Origin: Streptomyces sp. RerS4
GTDB lineage: Bacteria; Actinomycetota; Actinomycetes; Streptomycetales; Streptomycetaceae
Length of the DNA stretch: 64,000 nt
NCBI RefSeq assembly: GCF_023515955.1
Contig: NZ_CP097322.1
Location: 3,681,501 to 3,745,500, forward strand
Reading direction: 5' to 3'
Position numbers and translations under genes: made by a program. This document shows positions 18,608 through 26,773 of this stretch, piece after piece. The notes beneath the pieces are model-generated. The model had not been told where the DNA came from. It saw only the letters and a program-made list of their open reading frames with translations, and made no database searches. Positions within the stretch are counted from its first letter, which is position 1. Each line of letters opens with the position of its first letter.

Positions 18608-19054
18608 ATGAAGATCATCCTGACCCACGAGGTCTCTGGCCTCGGCACCGCCGGCGATGTCGTCGACGTCAAGGACGGTTACGCTCGCAACTACCTGGTC
18701 CCGCGTGGTTTCGCGATCCGCTGGACCAAGGGTGGCGAGAAGGACGTGGCGCAGATCCGCCGCGCCCGCAAGATCCACGAGATCGCGACCATCGAGCAGG
18801 CCAACGAGGTCAAGGGCCGGCTCGAGGGTGTCAAGGTCCGTCTGGCCACCCGCGCGGGTGACGCCGGTCGTCTCTTCGGCTCCGTGACGCCGTCCGACAT
18901 CGCCACGGCGATCGAGGCGTCCGGTGGCCCGAAGGTCGACAAGCGTCGCGTGGAGCTGGGCTCCCCGATCAAGACCCTCGGTTCGTACCAGGTCTCCGTG
19001 CGTCTGCACGCCGAGGTCGTCGCGAACGTGGGCATCGAGGTCGTCGCCGCCTAA
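18608..19054 (+). CDS. rplI: 50S ribosomal protein bL9
   Basis: A 148-residue bL9. The N-terminal domain ([20 protein letters not shown], then [13 protein letters not shown]) is joined by a charged connecting helix ([20 protein letters not shown]) to the C-terminal rRNA-binding domain. Last gene of the operon, 18 bp after rpsR, closed by a strong terminator. Confidence 0.96.
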   Translation: MKIILTHEVSGLGTAGDVVDVKDGYARNYLVPRGFAIRWTKGGEKDVAQIRRARKIHEIATIEQANEVKGRLEGVKVRLATRAGDAGRLFGSVTPSDIATAIEASGGPKVDKRRVELGSPIKTLGSYQVSVRLHAEVVANVGIEVVAA

Positions 19055-19066
19055 GGGCAGCGCATG

Positions 19067-19096
19067 AAGGGCCGCACCCCTCGGGGTGCGGCCCTT
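19067..19096 (+). terminator. Terminator of the rpsF-rplI operon
   Basis: A 14-bp stem (19067-19080 with 19083-19096) closing a tight loop, followed by TTTGTC, 13 bp after the rplI stop. Confidence 0.85.
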
Positions 19097-19118
19097 TGTC
19101 GTTGGCTCGTCGCTTCGT

Positions 19119-19132
19119 GTTTCACGTGAAAC
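19119..19132. other. parS site
   Basis: Perfect GTTTCACGTGAAAC in the gap between rplI and the convergent MATE gene, paired with a second site 36 bp further on. Confidence 0.95.
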
Positions 19133-19154
19133 ATCCGCCCGCATATCGGCCGCG

Positions 19155-19168
19155 GTTTCACGTGAAAC
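19155..19168. other. parS site
   Basis: Perfect GTTTCACGTGAAAC, 12 bp beyond the 3' end of the MATE gene. Confidence 0.95.
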
Positions 19169-19180
19169 ATGGACGGGAGG

Positions 19181-20518
19181 TCAGCGGGTGGCGCCCGCCA
19201 CCAGCCAGTGCCCGGAGCGGGCGCGCAGCTGGAGGGTGACCATCCGGACGAGCATCATCAGCGTCATCGCCCACCACAGGGTGGTCAGGCCGCCGCCCAG
19301 GGTCGGGACCAGCAGGGCGGCCGGGGCGAACACGGCGAGCGTCAGCAGCATGGCTCGGGCGAGGTAGGGGCCGTCGCCGGCTCCCATCAGTACCCCGTCC
19401 AGGACGAAGACGACCCCGCACACCGGCTGGGACAGGGCCACGACCAGCAGAGCGGGCAGGAGGGCGTCCTTCACCACCGGGTCACCGGTGAACAGCGGGA
19501 TGAAGACCGGGCGGGTCAGGGCCACCAGCAGTCCGAGGACCACTCCCGAGCCGATGCCCCACTGGACCATGCGCCGGCAGACGGCGCGGGCGCCGTCGGT
19601 GTCCCCGGCCCCCAGGTAGCGGCCGATGATGGCCTGACCGGCGATGGCGATGGCGTCCAGGGCGAAGGCGAGCAGGCTCCACAGGGACAACAGGATCTGG
19701 TGGGCGGCGATGTCGGCGTCCCCGAGACGGGCGGCCACGGCCGTCGCGATCATCAGGATGGCCCGCAGGGACAGGGTGCGGACCAGCAGGGGCGCGCCCG
19801 CCTGGGCGCAGGCCCGGATCCCGGCAGCGTCGGGCCGCAGGGAGGCCCCGTGGCGCCGGGCTCCGCGGACTACCACCACGAGGTAGACGGCGGCCATGGA
19901 GCACTGGGCGATGACGGTGCCCCAGGCGGACCCGGCGATGCCGAGGCCCGCCCCGTAGACCAGCCCCACGTTGAGGACGCCGTTGAGGGCGAAGCCGCCG
20001 ATGGCCACGTAGAGCGGCGTCCGGGTGTCCTGGAGGCCGCGTATGACGCCGGTGGCGGCGAGCACCACAAGCATCGCGGGGATACCGAGGGCGGAGATCC
20101 GCAGGTAGGTGATCGCGTAGGGGGCCACGGTGTCCGAGGCGCCGAAGAGGGATATGAGCGCGGGCGCGGTCGGCAGGACGACGGTCACGACCCCGATGCC
20201 GAGCAGCAGCGCCAGCCACATGCCGTCCATGCCTTGTCGGATGGCGGACGGGAGGTCGCCGGCGCCGACCCTTCGCGCGACGGCCGCGGTGGTGGCGTAG
20301 GCCAGGAAGACGAAGACGCTCACGGCGGTCGCGAGGAGTGCGGCGGCGATGCCCAGGCCGGCCAGCTGGGGGGTGCCGAGGTGGCCCACGATGGCGCTGT
20401 CGGCCATCACGAAGAGGGGTTCGGCGACGAGGGCGGCGAAGGCCGGCACGGCCAGGGCGAGTATCTCGCGGTCGTGCCGTCTCGGGGCAGCCTTCGCAGC
20501 TGTGGGGGCCTGTGTCAT
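19181..20518 (-). CDS. MATE family efflux transporter (DinF-like)
   Basis: A 445-residue protein with about 12 membrane helices and the two-fold repeat of MATE exporters. Recognisable segments are LALAVPAFAALVAEPLFVMADSA at the N-terminus and HLGTPQLAGLGIA. GVIRGLQDTRTPLY lies in the middle, and IAGQAIIGRYLGAGD in the second half. It resembles the DinF subgroup placed next to replication genes in actinobacteria. Substrate unknown; export is driven by Na+ or H+ in this family. It ends close to two parS sites. Confidence 0.88.
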   Translation of the reverse strand: MTQAPTAAKAAPRRHDREILALAVPAFAALVAEPLFVMADSAIVGHLGTPQLAGLGIAAALLATAVSVFVFLAYATTAAVARRVGAGDLPSAIRQGMDGMWLALLLGIGVVTVVLPTAPALISLFGASDTVAPYAITYLRISALGIPAMLVVLAATGVIRGLQDTRTPLYVAIGGFALNGVLNVGLVYGAGLGIAGSAWGTVIAQCSMAAVYLVVVVRGARRHGASLRPDAAGIRACAQAGAPLLVRTLSLRAILMIATAVAARLGDADIAAHQILLSLWSLLAFALDAIAIAGQAIIGRYLGAGDTDGARAVCRRMVQWGIGSGVVLGLLVALTRPVFIPLFTGDPVVKDALLPALLVVALSQPVCGVVFVLDGVLMGAGDGPYLARAMLLTLAVFAPAALLVPTLGGGLTTLWWAMTLMMLVRMVTLQLRARSGHWLVAGATR

Positions 20519-20952
20519 GTGCTCAATCTAATCTTCCACAGGTAATGGACGCAAGGGCACTGTGACCATTACCGACTCTCTGACTTGGGCGTTCTTCCCA
20601 CCTCGTTGGAGGCGATCTCGGGACCCTGGTCAAGATTTTTCTCCCCCATGGCCTGAGAAAGCAGAAAGTGCAGGTCAGATGGGGTGTGATGGTGGGTCGG
20701 GTGATTTTGTCCACAGCGCCGTCCCCCGGTCCGTGCACAGCTTCGGGCGAGTTACCCACAGCATTGGGACCCTCGTCCACATCTCATCCACACAGCCTGT
20801 GGATAACAAGATTGGCTGACGCCGCTCGCGGCCCTACCGTTGGGCGTTGCCCGACGCGCTGCAAGCCGATTCGGGCGCCCCAAATGTCGGAGCCGTGTCG
20901 TAGAAAGAGTGCCACGGCGAGGTCCGCGTCGCGGACGGGAGGAGGTGGCCCG
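20519..20952. promoter_or_regulatory. dnaB leader with a cluster of DnaA-box-like sites
   Basis: This 434-bp gap between the MATE gene and dnaB is relatively AT-rich and contains six 9-mers close to the Streptomyces DnaA box TTGTCCACA. They are TCTTCCACA (20532-20540), TTGTCCACA (20707-20715), TTACCCACA (20752-20760), TCGTCCACA (20773-20781), TCATCCACA (20784-20792) and TTATCCACA on the minus strand (20798-20806). Four lie within 55 bp. The dnaB promoter must also be here; I could not place it with confidence. Confidence 0.7.
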
Positions 20953-22443
20953 GTGAGCATGCCCGAGCCCATGGACGACCCCTGGGCCGACAGCGGTCCC
21001 AGTGACCGTCTGCCCGCCCGCTCGCGCCGCGACGGGGACGGCCGCGGCCGTCGCCAGGGCCGCGACGACCAGGACGACCGGGGCCGCGAGGGCGGCTCCT
21101 GGGACGGCGCCGGCGGCGGCTTCGAGCGGGTCCCCCCGCAGGACCTCGACGCCGAGCAGTCGGTGCTCGGTGGCATGCTGCTGTCCAAGGACGCGATCGC
21201 CGATGTCGTCGAGGTCCTCAAGGGACACGACTTCTACCGACCGTCGCACGAGACGATCTACCAGGCCATCCTCGACCTCTACGCCAAGGGCGAGCCGGCC
21301 GACCCGATCACGGTCGGCGCCGAGCTGACCCGACGCGGGGAGATCAGTAAGGTCGGCGGGGCCTCGTACCTGCACACTCTCGTGCAGTCCGTCCCCACTG
21401 CGGCCAATGCCGAGTACTACGCGGAGATCGTCCACGAGCGGGCCGTTCTGCGCCGCCTGGTCGCGGCCGGTACGAAGATCACGCAAATGGGTTACGCGGC
21501 CGACGGCGACGTCGACGAGATCGTCAACAGCGCCCAGGCCGAGATCTACGCCGTCACCGAGCAGCGGACCTCCGAGGACTACCTGCCGCTCGGCGACATC
21601 ATGGAGGGCGCGCTCGACGAGATCGAGGCGATCGGCTCGCGCAGCGGCCAGATGTCCGGTGTCCCCACCGGATTCACAGACCTCGACTCCCTGACCAACG
21701 GCCTGCACCCCGGTCAGATGATCGTCATCGCCGCCCGTCCCGCCATGGGCAAGTCGACGCTCGCGCTGGACTTCGCACGGGCCTGCTCCATCAAGAGCAA
21801 CCTGCCGAGCGTCATCTTCTCCCTCGAAATGGGCCGCAACGAGATCGCGATGCGCCTCCTCTCGGCGGAGGCGCGAGTCGCCCTGCACCACATGCGCTCG
21901 GGAACCATGACCGACGACGACTGGACCCGGCTCGCCCGCCGCATGCCCGACGTCTCGGCCGCCCCGCTCTACATCGACGACTCGCCGAACCTGTCGATGA
22001 TGGAGATCCGGGCCAAGTGCCGTCGCCTCAAGCAGCGCAACGACCTGTCCCTCGTCGTCATCGACTACCTCCAGCTGATGCAGTCAGGCGGCTCGCGCCG
22101 GCCCGAGAGCCGCCAGCAGGAGGTCTCGGACATGTCCCGAAACCTCAAGCTGCTGGCCAAGGAGCTGGAGGTCCCCGTGATCGCGCTCTCCCAGCTGAAT
22201 CGTGGCCCCGAACAGCGCACCGACAAGAAGCCGATGGTCTCCGACCTGCGTGAATCCGGCTCCATCGAGCAGGACGCCGACATGGTGATCCTGCTGCACC
22301 GTGAGGACGCGTACGAGAAGGAGTCCCCCCGCGCGGGCGAGGCCGACCTGATCGTCGCCAAGCACCGAAACGGTCCGACGGCGACCATCACCGTCGCCTT
22401 CCAGGGCCACTATTCGCGGTTCGTGGACATGGCCAACACGTAG
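20953..22443 (+). CDS. dnaB: Replicative DNA helicase DnaB
   Basis: A 496-residue hexameric helicase that unwinds DNA ahead of the fork. After a ~55-residue disordered charged leader come the N-terminal domain (PPQDLDAEQSVLGGMLLS, HDFYRPSHETIYQAI) and the RecA-like motor. The motor has Walker A ARPAMGKST, IFSLEMG, Walker B LSLVVIDYLQLM and SQLNRGPEQR. No intein interrupts it, unlike in many mycobacteria. GTG 20953 is chosen because GGAGGAGGTG lies just upstream; ATG 20959 is an alternative. Confidence 0.96.
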   Translation: MSMPEPMDDPWADSGPSDRLPARSRRDGDGRGRRQGRDDQDDRGREGGSWDGAGGGFERVPPQDLDAEQSVLGGMLLSKDAIADVVEVLKGHDFYRPSHETIYQAILDLYAKGEPADPITVGAELTRRGEISKVGGASYLHTLVQSVPTAANAEYYAEIVHERAVLRRLVAAGTKITQMGYAADGDVDEIVNSAQAEIYAVTEQRTSEDYLPLGDIMEGALDEIEAIGSRSGQMSGVPTGFTDLDSLTNGLHPGQMIVIAARPAMGKSTLALDFARACSIKSNLPSVIFSLEMGRNEIAMRLLSAEARVALHHMRSGTMTDDDWTRLARRMPDVSAAPLYIDDSPNLSMMEIRAKCRRLKQRNDLSLVVIDYLQLMQSGGSRRPESRQQEVSDMSRNLKLLAKELEVPVIALSQLNRGPEQRTDKKPMVSDLRESGSIEQDADMVILLHREDAYEKESPRAGEADLIVAKHRNGPTATITVAFQGHYSRFVDMANT

Positions 22444-22452
22444 CATCCGGGC

Positions 22453-23838
22453 ATGGATGCCCTTTCCGAAGATCTGCGACCACTCCCTTCCACCCGCCGC
22501 GCGCTGCGGCACCGGATCGCCGTCGCGCAGAGCGAGGGGCGCTCCCCCTCGCTGGTGGCGGCCGTCGTACGTGGCGGGGAGGTGGTCTGGGAGGGGTCCC
22601 GCACCTCGGTGGAGGGCCACGGGCCGGACGGGAACGTCCAGTACCGGATCGGGTCGATCACCAAGACCTTCACGGCCGTTCTGGTCATGCGGCTGCGCGA
22701 CGAGGGGCTGCTGGACCTCTCCGACCCCCTGGGCAAGCACCTTCCGGGAACCGGTGCCGACGAGGTGACCATCGCCCAACTGCTCGCCCACACGGGCGGA
22801 TTGGCGGCCGAGACGCCCGGACCGTGGTGGGAGCGATCCTCCGCCGCCCTGCGGCCCTCGCTCGCCGAGGTGCTGGGCGAGGAGCCGTTCAAGCACACGC
22901 CGGGGCGCAGACACCACTACTCCAACCCGGGCTACACGCTGCTGGGCTCGCTCGTCGAGGCCCTGCGCGGCCGGCCCTGGGAGGAGGCGCTGCGCGCCGA
23001 GGTGCTGGAGCCGCTGGGGCTGCACCGTACGAGCGGCCGGCCACAGGCCCCGCACGCCGGCGGCTGGGCGGTGCACCCGTGGGCGGACGTGATGATGCCG
23101 GAGCCGGCCGAGGACCTGGGGCTCATGGCCGCGGCGGGTCAGCTGTGGTCCACGACGACCGACCTGGCGCGGTTCGGGGCCTTCCTCGCGCGGGGGGACG
23201 AGCGGGTGCTGAGCGCCGAGAGCGTACGGGAGATGCGTACCCCGTCCGCGCCTCCCGAGCCCGGCTTCGCCGACCTCGGCTACGGCCTGGGCCTCCAGTT
23301 CTCCACCGCCGGAGGGCGGCGCCTGTTCGGGCACAGCGGCTCCCTGCCCGGGTTCGTGGCCGGGCTGTGGTGGAGCGAGGCCGACGACGTGGCCGCGGTG
23401 GTCCTGGCGAACTGCACCTCCGGAGTGCCCGCGGGGACGGTGGCGGCGGACCTGATCGGGATCGTCGCCGACGCGGAACCGCGCTTTCCCACGCCGTGGC
23501 AGCCGTTCCCGGCGGATGCCGAGGTGCCGTTGGAGCTGTGCGGTACCTGGTACTGGGGCACCGCCGCCCATGTGCTGCGCCTGCGCGCGGACGGTTCCCT
23601 GGAGCTGGGCCCGGCGGGCACCAGCGGCCGCCAGGCCCGCTTCCGGCCCGAAGAGGACGGTACGTGGACCGGTCTGACGGGCTATTACGCGGGAGAGACG
23701 CTGCGGCCCGTACGTCGCGCCGACGGCACGCTGAGCCACCTGGACCTCGGGTCGTTCGTGTTCACGCGCGAGCCCTACGACGAGGGCGCACCGGTGCCCG
23801 GCGGAGTGGACCCGCAGGGCTGGCGGGGCATCGGCTGA
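22453..23838 (+). CDS. Serine beta-lactamase-like hydrolase (PBP4*/class C fold)
   Basis: A 461-residue protein with the beta-lactamase/transpeptidase-like fold. The catalytic motifs are S-I-T-K (SxxK), YSN (YxN) and HSG (KTG equivalent) in FGHSGSLPGFVAG. A C-terminal ~90-residue beta-rich domain follows (LCGTWYWGTAAHVLRLRADG). No signal peptide is visible, so it is probably cytosolic; such proteins are often esterases or D-aminopeptidases rather than true beta-lactamases. It starts 9 bp after dnaB and is probably co-transcribed with it. Confidence 0.85.
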   Translation: MDALSEDLRPLPSTRRALRHRIAVAQSEGRSPSLVAAVVRGGEVVWEGSRTSVEGHGPDGNVQYRIGSITKTFTAVLVMRLRDEGLLDLSDPLGKHLPGTGADEVTIAQLLAHTGGLAAETPGPWWERSSAALRPSLAEVLGEEPFKHTPGRRHHYSNPGYTLLGSLVEALRGRPWEEALRAEVLEPLGLHRTSGRPQAPHAGGWAVHPWADVMMPEPAEDLGLMAAAGQLWSTTTDLARFGAFLARGDERVLSAESVREMRTPSAPPEPGFADLGYGLGLQFSTAGGRRLFGHSGSLPGFVAGLWWSEADDVAAVVLANCTSGVPAGTVAADLIGIVADAEPRFPTPWQPFPADAEVPLELCGTWYWGTAAHVLRLRADGSLELGPAGTSGRQARFRPEEDGTWTGLTGYYAGETLRPVRRADGTLSHLDLGSFVFTREPYDEGAPVPGGVDPQGWRGIG

Positions 23839-23859
23839 CGGCGCCGGCGATGCCGAGGT

Positions 23860-23936
23860 GATGGCGACCAGGGTGATGGCCGTCAGGGTCATGGCCGCCA
23901 GGGTTGATGGCGACCAGGGTGACGTCGGCGGTCAGG
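23860..23936. repeat. 15-bp tandem repeat (minisatellite)
   Basis: Four near-identical 15-bp units of the type GATGGCGACCAGGGT occupy 23860-23874, 23875-23889, 23890-23904 and 23906-23920, with a decayed fifth unit behind. They fill the space between two convergent genes; the last unit runs into the winged-helix gene's stop codon. Confidence 0.8.
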
Positions 23937-25110
23937 CGATCAGTTCGCGTTCCAGCGGGGTGCGGAAGCGCGGCGTGATGCGGGCGTCGCCCACCCAGCC
24001 GGCGAGCCGGGCGGCCTCGGCGGCGATCGCCTCCTCGGCGGCGCGACCGGGGTTTTCCAGCAGCCGCCAGACGACCTCTCCGTCGGCGCGCTGCGCCCAG
24101 CCGCCGACGATCCGGCCGTTCCACCACACGGTCGGGCCGATGTTGCCCGCGTAGTCGAAGAGGGCCGGCCGGTGGATGGGGTCGAGGTGGAAACCCCGGT
24201 GGGCCCAGCCCATGGCGCTGGGGTCGAGGGCGGGCAGCAGTGCGGCCCAGGGCTCCGGAGCGGGTTCGGGGCTGGTGTCACCCGGGCTGACCAGGGCCGT
24301 CGTGCCGTCGTCGAGGCGGACCTGCTCGGGGCCCACGGCCGCGAGGGCCTTGCGTACGTCGGTCAGGGTCCAGCCGGTCCACCATTTGAAGTCGGCCTCG
24401 GTGGCGGGCCCGTAGGCGCGCAGCCAGCGGCGGGCGATCTCGGCCCGAGCTTCGGCGGCGGGCAGGGCGGGCCACGGTTCGGTGTGCACCCAGCGGTACT
24501 GGCTGGAGGTCCACGACCCCCGGGGCCGGTCGCGGCGGATCCGTCCGTCGGCGGCCAGGAGCCGGATGACCCGGGTGGTGACCCCGGTCTCCGTCTCGTA
24601 CTTCTTGCCCCGGTCGATCGTGATCTTCCGGCGGAGCGCGGGCACCGCGGCGCTCAGTTGGCTGCCGGTCGAGGGCCCGTGCGCGTCGAGGGCGGCGAGG
24701 GTGGCCGCCTCGACCCCCGCCAGCCATGCGGCGTCGAGTCCCTGACCGTCGGCGTCGAGGTGCTTGAGGAGGGTCCGTCGCTCCTTCGCCGCGATGCTCC
24801 GGGCGGTGGACGCGTCCACGTAGGGCGCGAGCTCGGTGGAGACGGCGAAGAGCGTGTTGCGCATGCTGAGCATGCGGACGAGGCCGACCTCCTCGTACAG
24901 GGCCCGCTCGATCACCGCCGGGCCGCCCTCATCGGCCAGTCGGGCTCGGGCGGAGAGGAAGACGGTCGAGGCGTCCGTGGCGTGCAGGGCGACGACCGCG
25001 TCCGCGGCCTGGCCGACCGTGGCCAGTCGGGCCGACGGGGCCAGGCCGTGCCGTCGGCCGAGGCGGTGGCGCCGTTCGGCGCTCGTGACGAGGGGCAGGC
25101 TGGGGCTCAC
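23932..25110 (-). CDS. Winged-helix DNA-binding protein (AlkZ/YcaQ-like, HTH_42)
   Basis: A 392-residue protein of the HTH_42 superfamily, which includes the DNA glycosylases AlkZ and YcaQ. Visible blocks are DAVVALHATDASTVFLSARARL near the N-terminus, GLVRMLSMRNTLFAVS, WLRAYGPATEADFKWWTG and VDIxGxx-like WWNGRIVGGWAQRADGEVVW at the C-terminus. A role in repairing alkylated or cross-linked DNA is possible but not shown by the sequence. GTG 25110 (VSPSLPLVTSAERRHRL) is the last sensible start, although GGGAGG sits unusually close to it; the open frame upstream is out-of-register coding. Confidence 0.78.
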   Translation of the reverse strand: MSPSLPLVTSAERRHRLGRRHGLAPSARLATVGQAADAVVALHATDASTVFLSARARLADEGGPAVIERALYEEVGLVRMLSMRNTLFAVSTELAPYVDASTARSIAAKERRTLLKHLDADGQGLDAAWLAGVEAATLAALDAHGPSTGSQLSAAVPALRRKITIDRGKKYETETGVTTRVIRLLAADGRIRRDRPRGSWTSSQYRWVHTEPWPALPAAEARAEIARRWLRAYGPATEADFKWWTGWTLTDVRKALAAVGPEQVRLDDGTTALVSPGDTSPEPAPEPWAALLPALDPSAMGWAHRGFHLDPIHRPALFDYAGNIGPTVWWNGRIVGGWAQRADGEVVWRLLENPGRAAEEAIAAEAARLAGWVGDARITPRFRTPLERELIA

Positions 25111-25166
25111 CCTCCCGATGCTAGGTCGGCCACCGACTGCCGGCTGTCCTTCGGGCACATCGGGGG

Positions 25167-25628
25167 TCAGAGCTGGAGCTTGAAGCCGACGTGCGAGGCG
25201 GTGAAGCCCAGGCGCTCGTAGAAGCGGTGGGCGTCGACGCGGGTGACGTCCGAGGTGAGTTGGACGAGTTGGCAGTTCTCCTGCCGCGACCGCTCGATGG
25301 CCCACTCGATGAACCGGGTGCCCAGACCGCTGCCGCGCTCGTCCGCGTGCACCCGTACGCCTTCGATGATGGAGCGGGTCGCGCCCTTGCGGGACAGTCC
25401 GGGAACGATCGTGAGCTGGAGGGTGCCCACGACGCGCCCGTCGCGGACGGCGACCACCACGTGCTGGTGGGGGTCGTCCGTCAGGCGCTTGAGGGCCGCG
25501 CGGTAGGGGGTCAGGCCGTCGGGCGACTCGCGGGTGGCGCCGAGCGGGTCGTCGGCGAGCATGGCGACGATCTCCGGCAGATCGGCCTCGGTGGCGGGAC
25601 GGATGTCGGGCTCGGCGGATCGGGTCAC
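25167..25628 (-). CDS. GNAT family N-acetyltransferase
   Basis: A 153-residue single-domain GNAT. IRPATEADLPEIVAML is the first strand and helix, VRVHADERGSGLGTRFIEWA contains the acetyl-CoA pyrophosphate loop (R/Q-x-x-G-x-G/A), and RFYERLGFTASHVGFKL is the C-terminal fold signature. The acceptor is unknown. GTG start; a CTGCGG-rich stretch (25636-25680) lies immediately upstream. Confidence 0.87.
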   Translation of the reverse strand: MTRSAEPDIRPATEADLPEIVAMLADDPLGATRESPDGLTPYRAALKRLTDDPHQHVVVAVRDGRVVGTLQLTIVPGLSRKGATRSIIEGVRVHADERGSGLGTRFIEWAIERSRQENCQLVQLTSDVTRVDAHRFYERLGFTASHVGFKLQL

Positions 25629-25711
25629 GCTGCGGTGGTCCTTGTCTGCTGCGGCTGCGGCTGCGGCGTCTGCGGTGTCGGTGGTTGGCGTCGGCGCCGA
25701 GTGCGGCGGTT

Positions 25712-26629
25712 TCAGCCTGCGGCCACGGTGAGCGGCGCCCAGCGTCGGGTCCAGTCGCCGGGCAGGCCGGGGAGGCCACGGGTCATGACGGCGTTGAAGG
25801 CCACCGACGCCAGACCGCGCTCCTTGAGCCAGGCGAGGAGCTCCTCGTGGCGTACGTCGACATCGGTCCGCAGGGGGCGATCGGTGAGGGCGGCCAGTGA
25901 GGCCACCAGCGCCTGGGCCGTCGCCGTGTCCTTCGCGATCAGCGGGCCGATGACATGGGTCTCCATGTTGGGCCAGGCGGCCGCGTACCCGACGAGAATC
26001 CCGGAACCGTCCTCGGCCACCAGCAGGCGGTCCACGAAAGCGGGCAGGCGCGTGATGATGTGGGTCCGGTCGGTGCCGAACACCTCGGTGTCCAGGCGGA
26101 TGATTCCGACGAGGTCCTCGGCCGTGGCCGGTCGCACGGTGCCGGAAGCGGTGCCGACGGCAGGTTCGGGGTCACCGGGCGACGGGCGGAAGTGGCCCCG
26201 GAGCATTTCCGCGCGGCCCGTGGTCTCGAAGCCGAGCTCCTCGTAGAGCGGCCGGCCGTACGGGGTGGCGTGCAGCGTGAGCGGGACCCCGTCGAGGACC
26301 TCGTCGCACACGTGGGTCATGAGGCGCCGTCCCAAGCCCCTGCGGGCGTACCGGTCGGCGACGAGGACCATCCCGATGGCGGCGAGATCCGGTTTGACCT
26401 GGTGGTCTCCGTAGCGGGTGACGACACAGACGGCAGCGAGCCCCTCGCCATCAGGCGCGTCGATGCCGTAGCCGTTCCCGGCGGCGAGCAGCAGCCCCCA
26501 CTTGTGGTCCTCGCGTGGCCAGCCACGGTCCTCGGAGAGGTCGGCGCAGTGACGGAGGTCGGCCATCCTCAGCGCGCGGATCGGCAGGTCGATGAGCGGT
26601 GGTGGTGTCACCGGCCCAGACTGGATCAT
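25712..26629 (-). CDS. Tandem-domain GNAT acetyltransferase
   Basis: A 305-residue protein. The N-terminal half is a GNAT domain (RALRMADLRHCADLSEDRGW, VLVADRYARRGLGRRLMTHV, PLYEELGFETTGR). The C-terminal half is a second, more divergent GNAT-like domain (VRPATAEDLVGIIRLDTEVFG, DIDVRHEELLAWLKERGLAS-type tail). The frame stays open through the parS cluster upstream, but those codons are just ParB sites read as MFHVK and VSRET. I start at ATG 26629 (MIQSGPVTPPPLIDLPIRAL). Substrate unknown. Confidence 0.83.
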   Translation of the reverse strand: MIQSGPVTPPPLIDLPIRALRMADLRHCADLSEDRGWPREDHKWGLLLAAGNGYGIDAPDGEGLAAVCVVTRYGDHQVKPDLAAIGMVLVADRYARRGLGRRLMTHVCDEVLDGVPLTLHATPYGRPLYEELGFETTGRAEMLRGHFRPSPGDPEPAVGTASGTVRPATAEDLVGIIRLDTEVFGTDRTHIITRLPAFVDRLLVAEDGSGILVGYAAAWPNMETHVIGPLIAKDTATAQALVASLAALTDRPLRTDVDVRHEELLAWLKERGLASVAFNAVMTRGLPGLPGDWTRRWAPLTVAAG

Positions 26630-26673
26630 CGATGAGGGCGCGTCCAGAGGATTTGGAAGACCGGTGGAGCGAT

Positions 26674-26687
26674 GTTTCACGTGAAAC
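26674..26687. other. parS site (first of a four-site cluster)
   Basis: Perfect GTTTCACGTGAAAC in the divergent gap between the tandem GNAT and the HAD gene. Confidence 0.95.
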
Positions 26688-26696
26688 GTCGTGCCC

Positions 26697-26710
26697 GTTT
26701 CACGTGAAAC
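26697..26710. other. parS site (second of four)
   Basis: Perfect GTTTCACGTGAAAC, 23 bp centre-to-centre from the previous site. Confidence 0.95.
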
Positions 26711-26718
26711 CGATGAAC

Positions 26719-26732
26719 GTTTCACGTGAAAC
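26719..26732. other. parS site (third of four)
   Basis: Perfect GTTTCACGTGAAAC, 22 bp centre-to-centre from the previous site. Confidence 0.95.
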
Positions 26733-26737
26733 ACGGT

Positions 26738-26751
26738 GTTTCACGTGAAAC
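26738..26751. other. parS site (fourth of four)
   Basis: Perfect GTTTCACGTGAAAC, 19 bp centre-to-centre from the previous site and 22 bp before the HAD start codon, so it overlaps the likely promoter or leader of that gene. Confidence 0.95.
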
Positions 26752-26773
26752 ACAGGGACTAGCCTCGGCAGCT

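Noticed and set aside
22453..23838. Antibiotic-resistance beta-lactamase
   Set aside because: It has the SxxK/YxN fold but no signal peptide and carries an extra C-terminal domain, as in cytosolic esterase-like relatives, so resistance is not supported.
26630..26734. Extended N-terminus MFHVKRSSVSRET for the tandem GNAT
   Set aside because: These codons are parS sites read as protein (MFHVK, VSRET); the family homology begins after ATG 26629.
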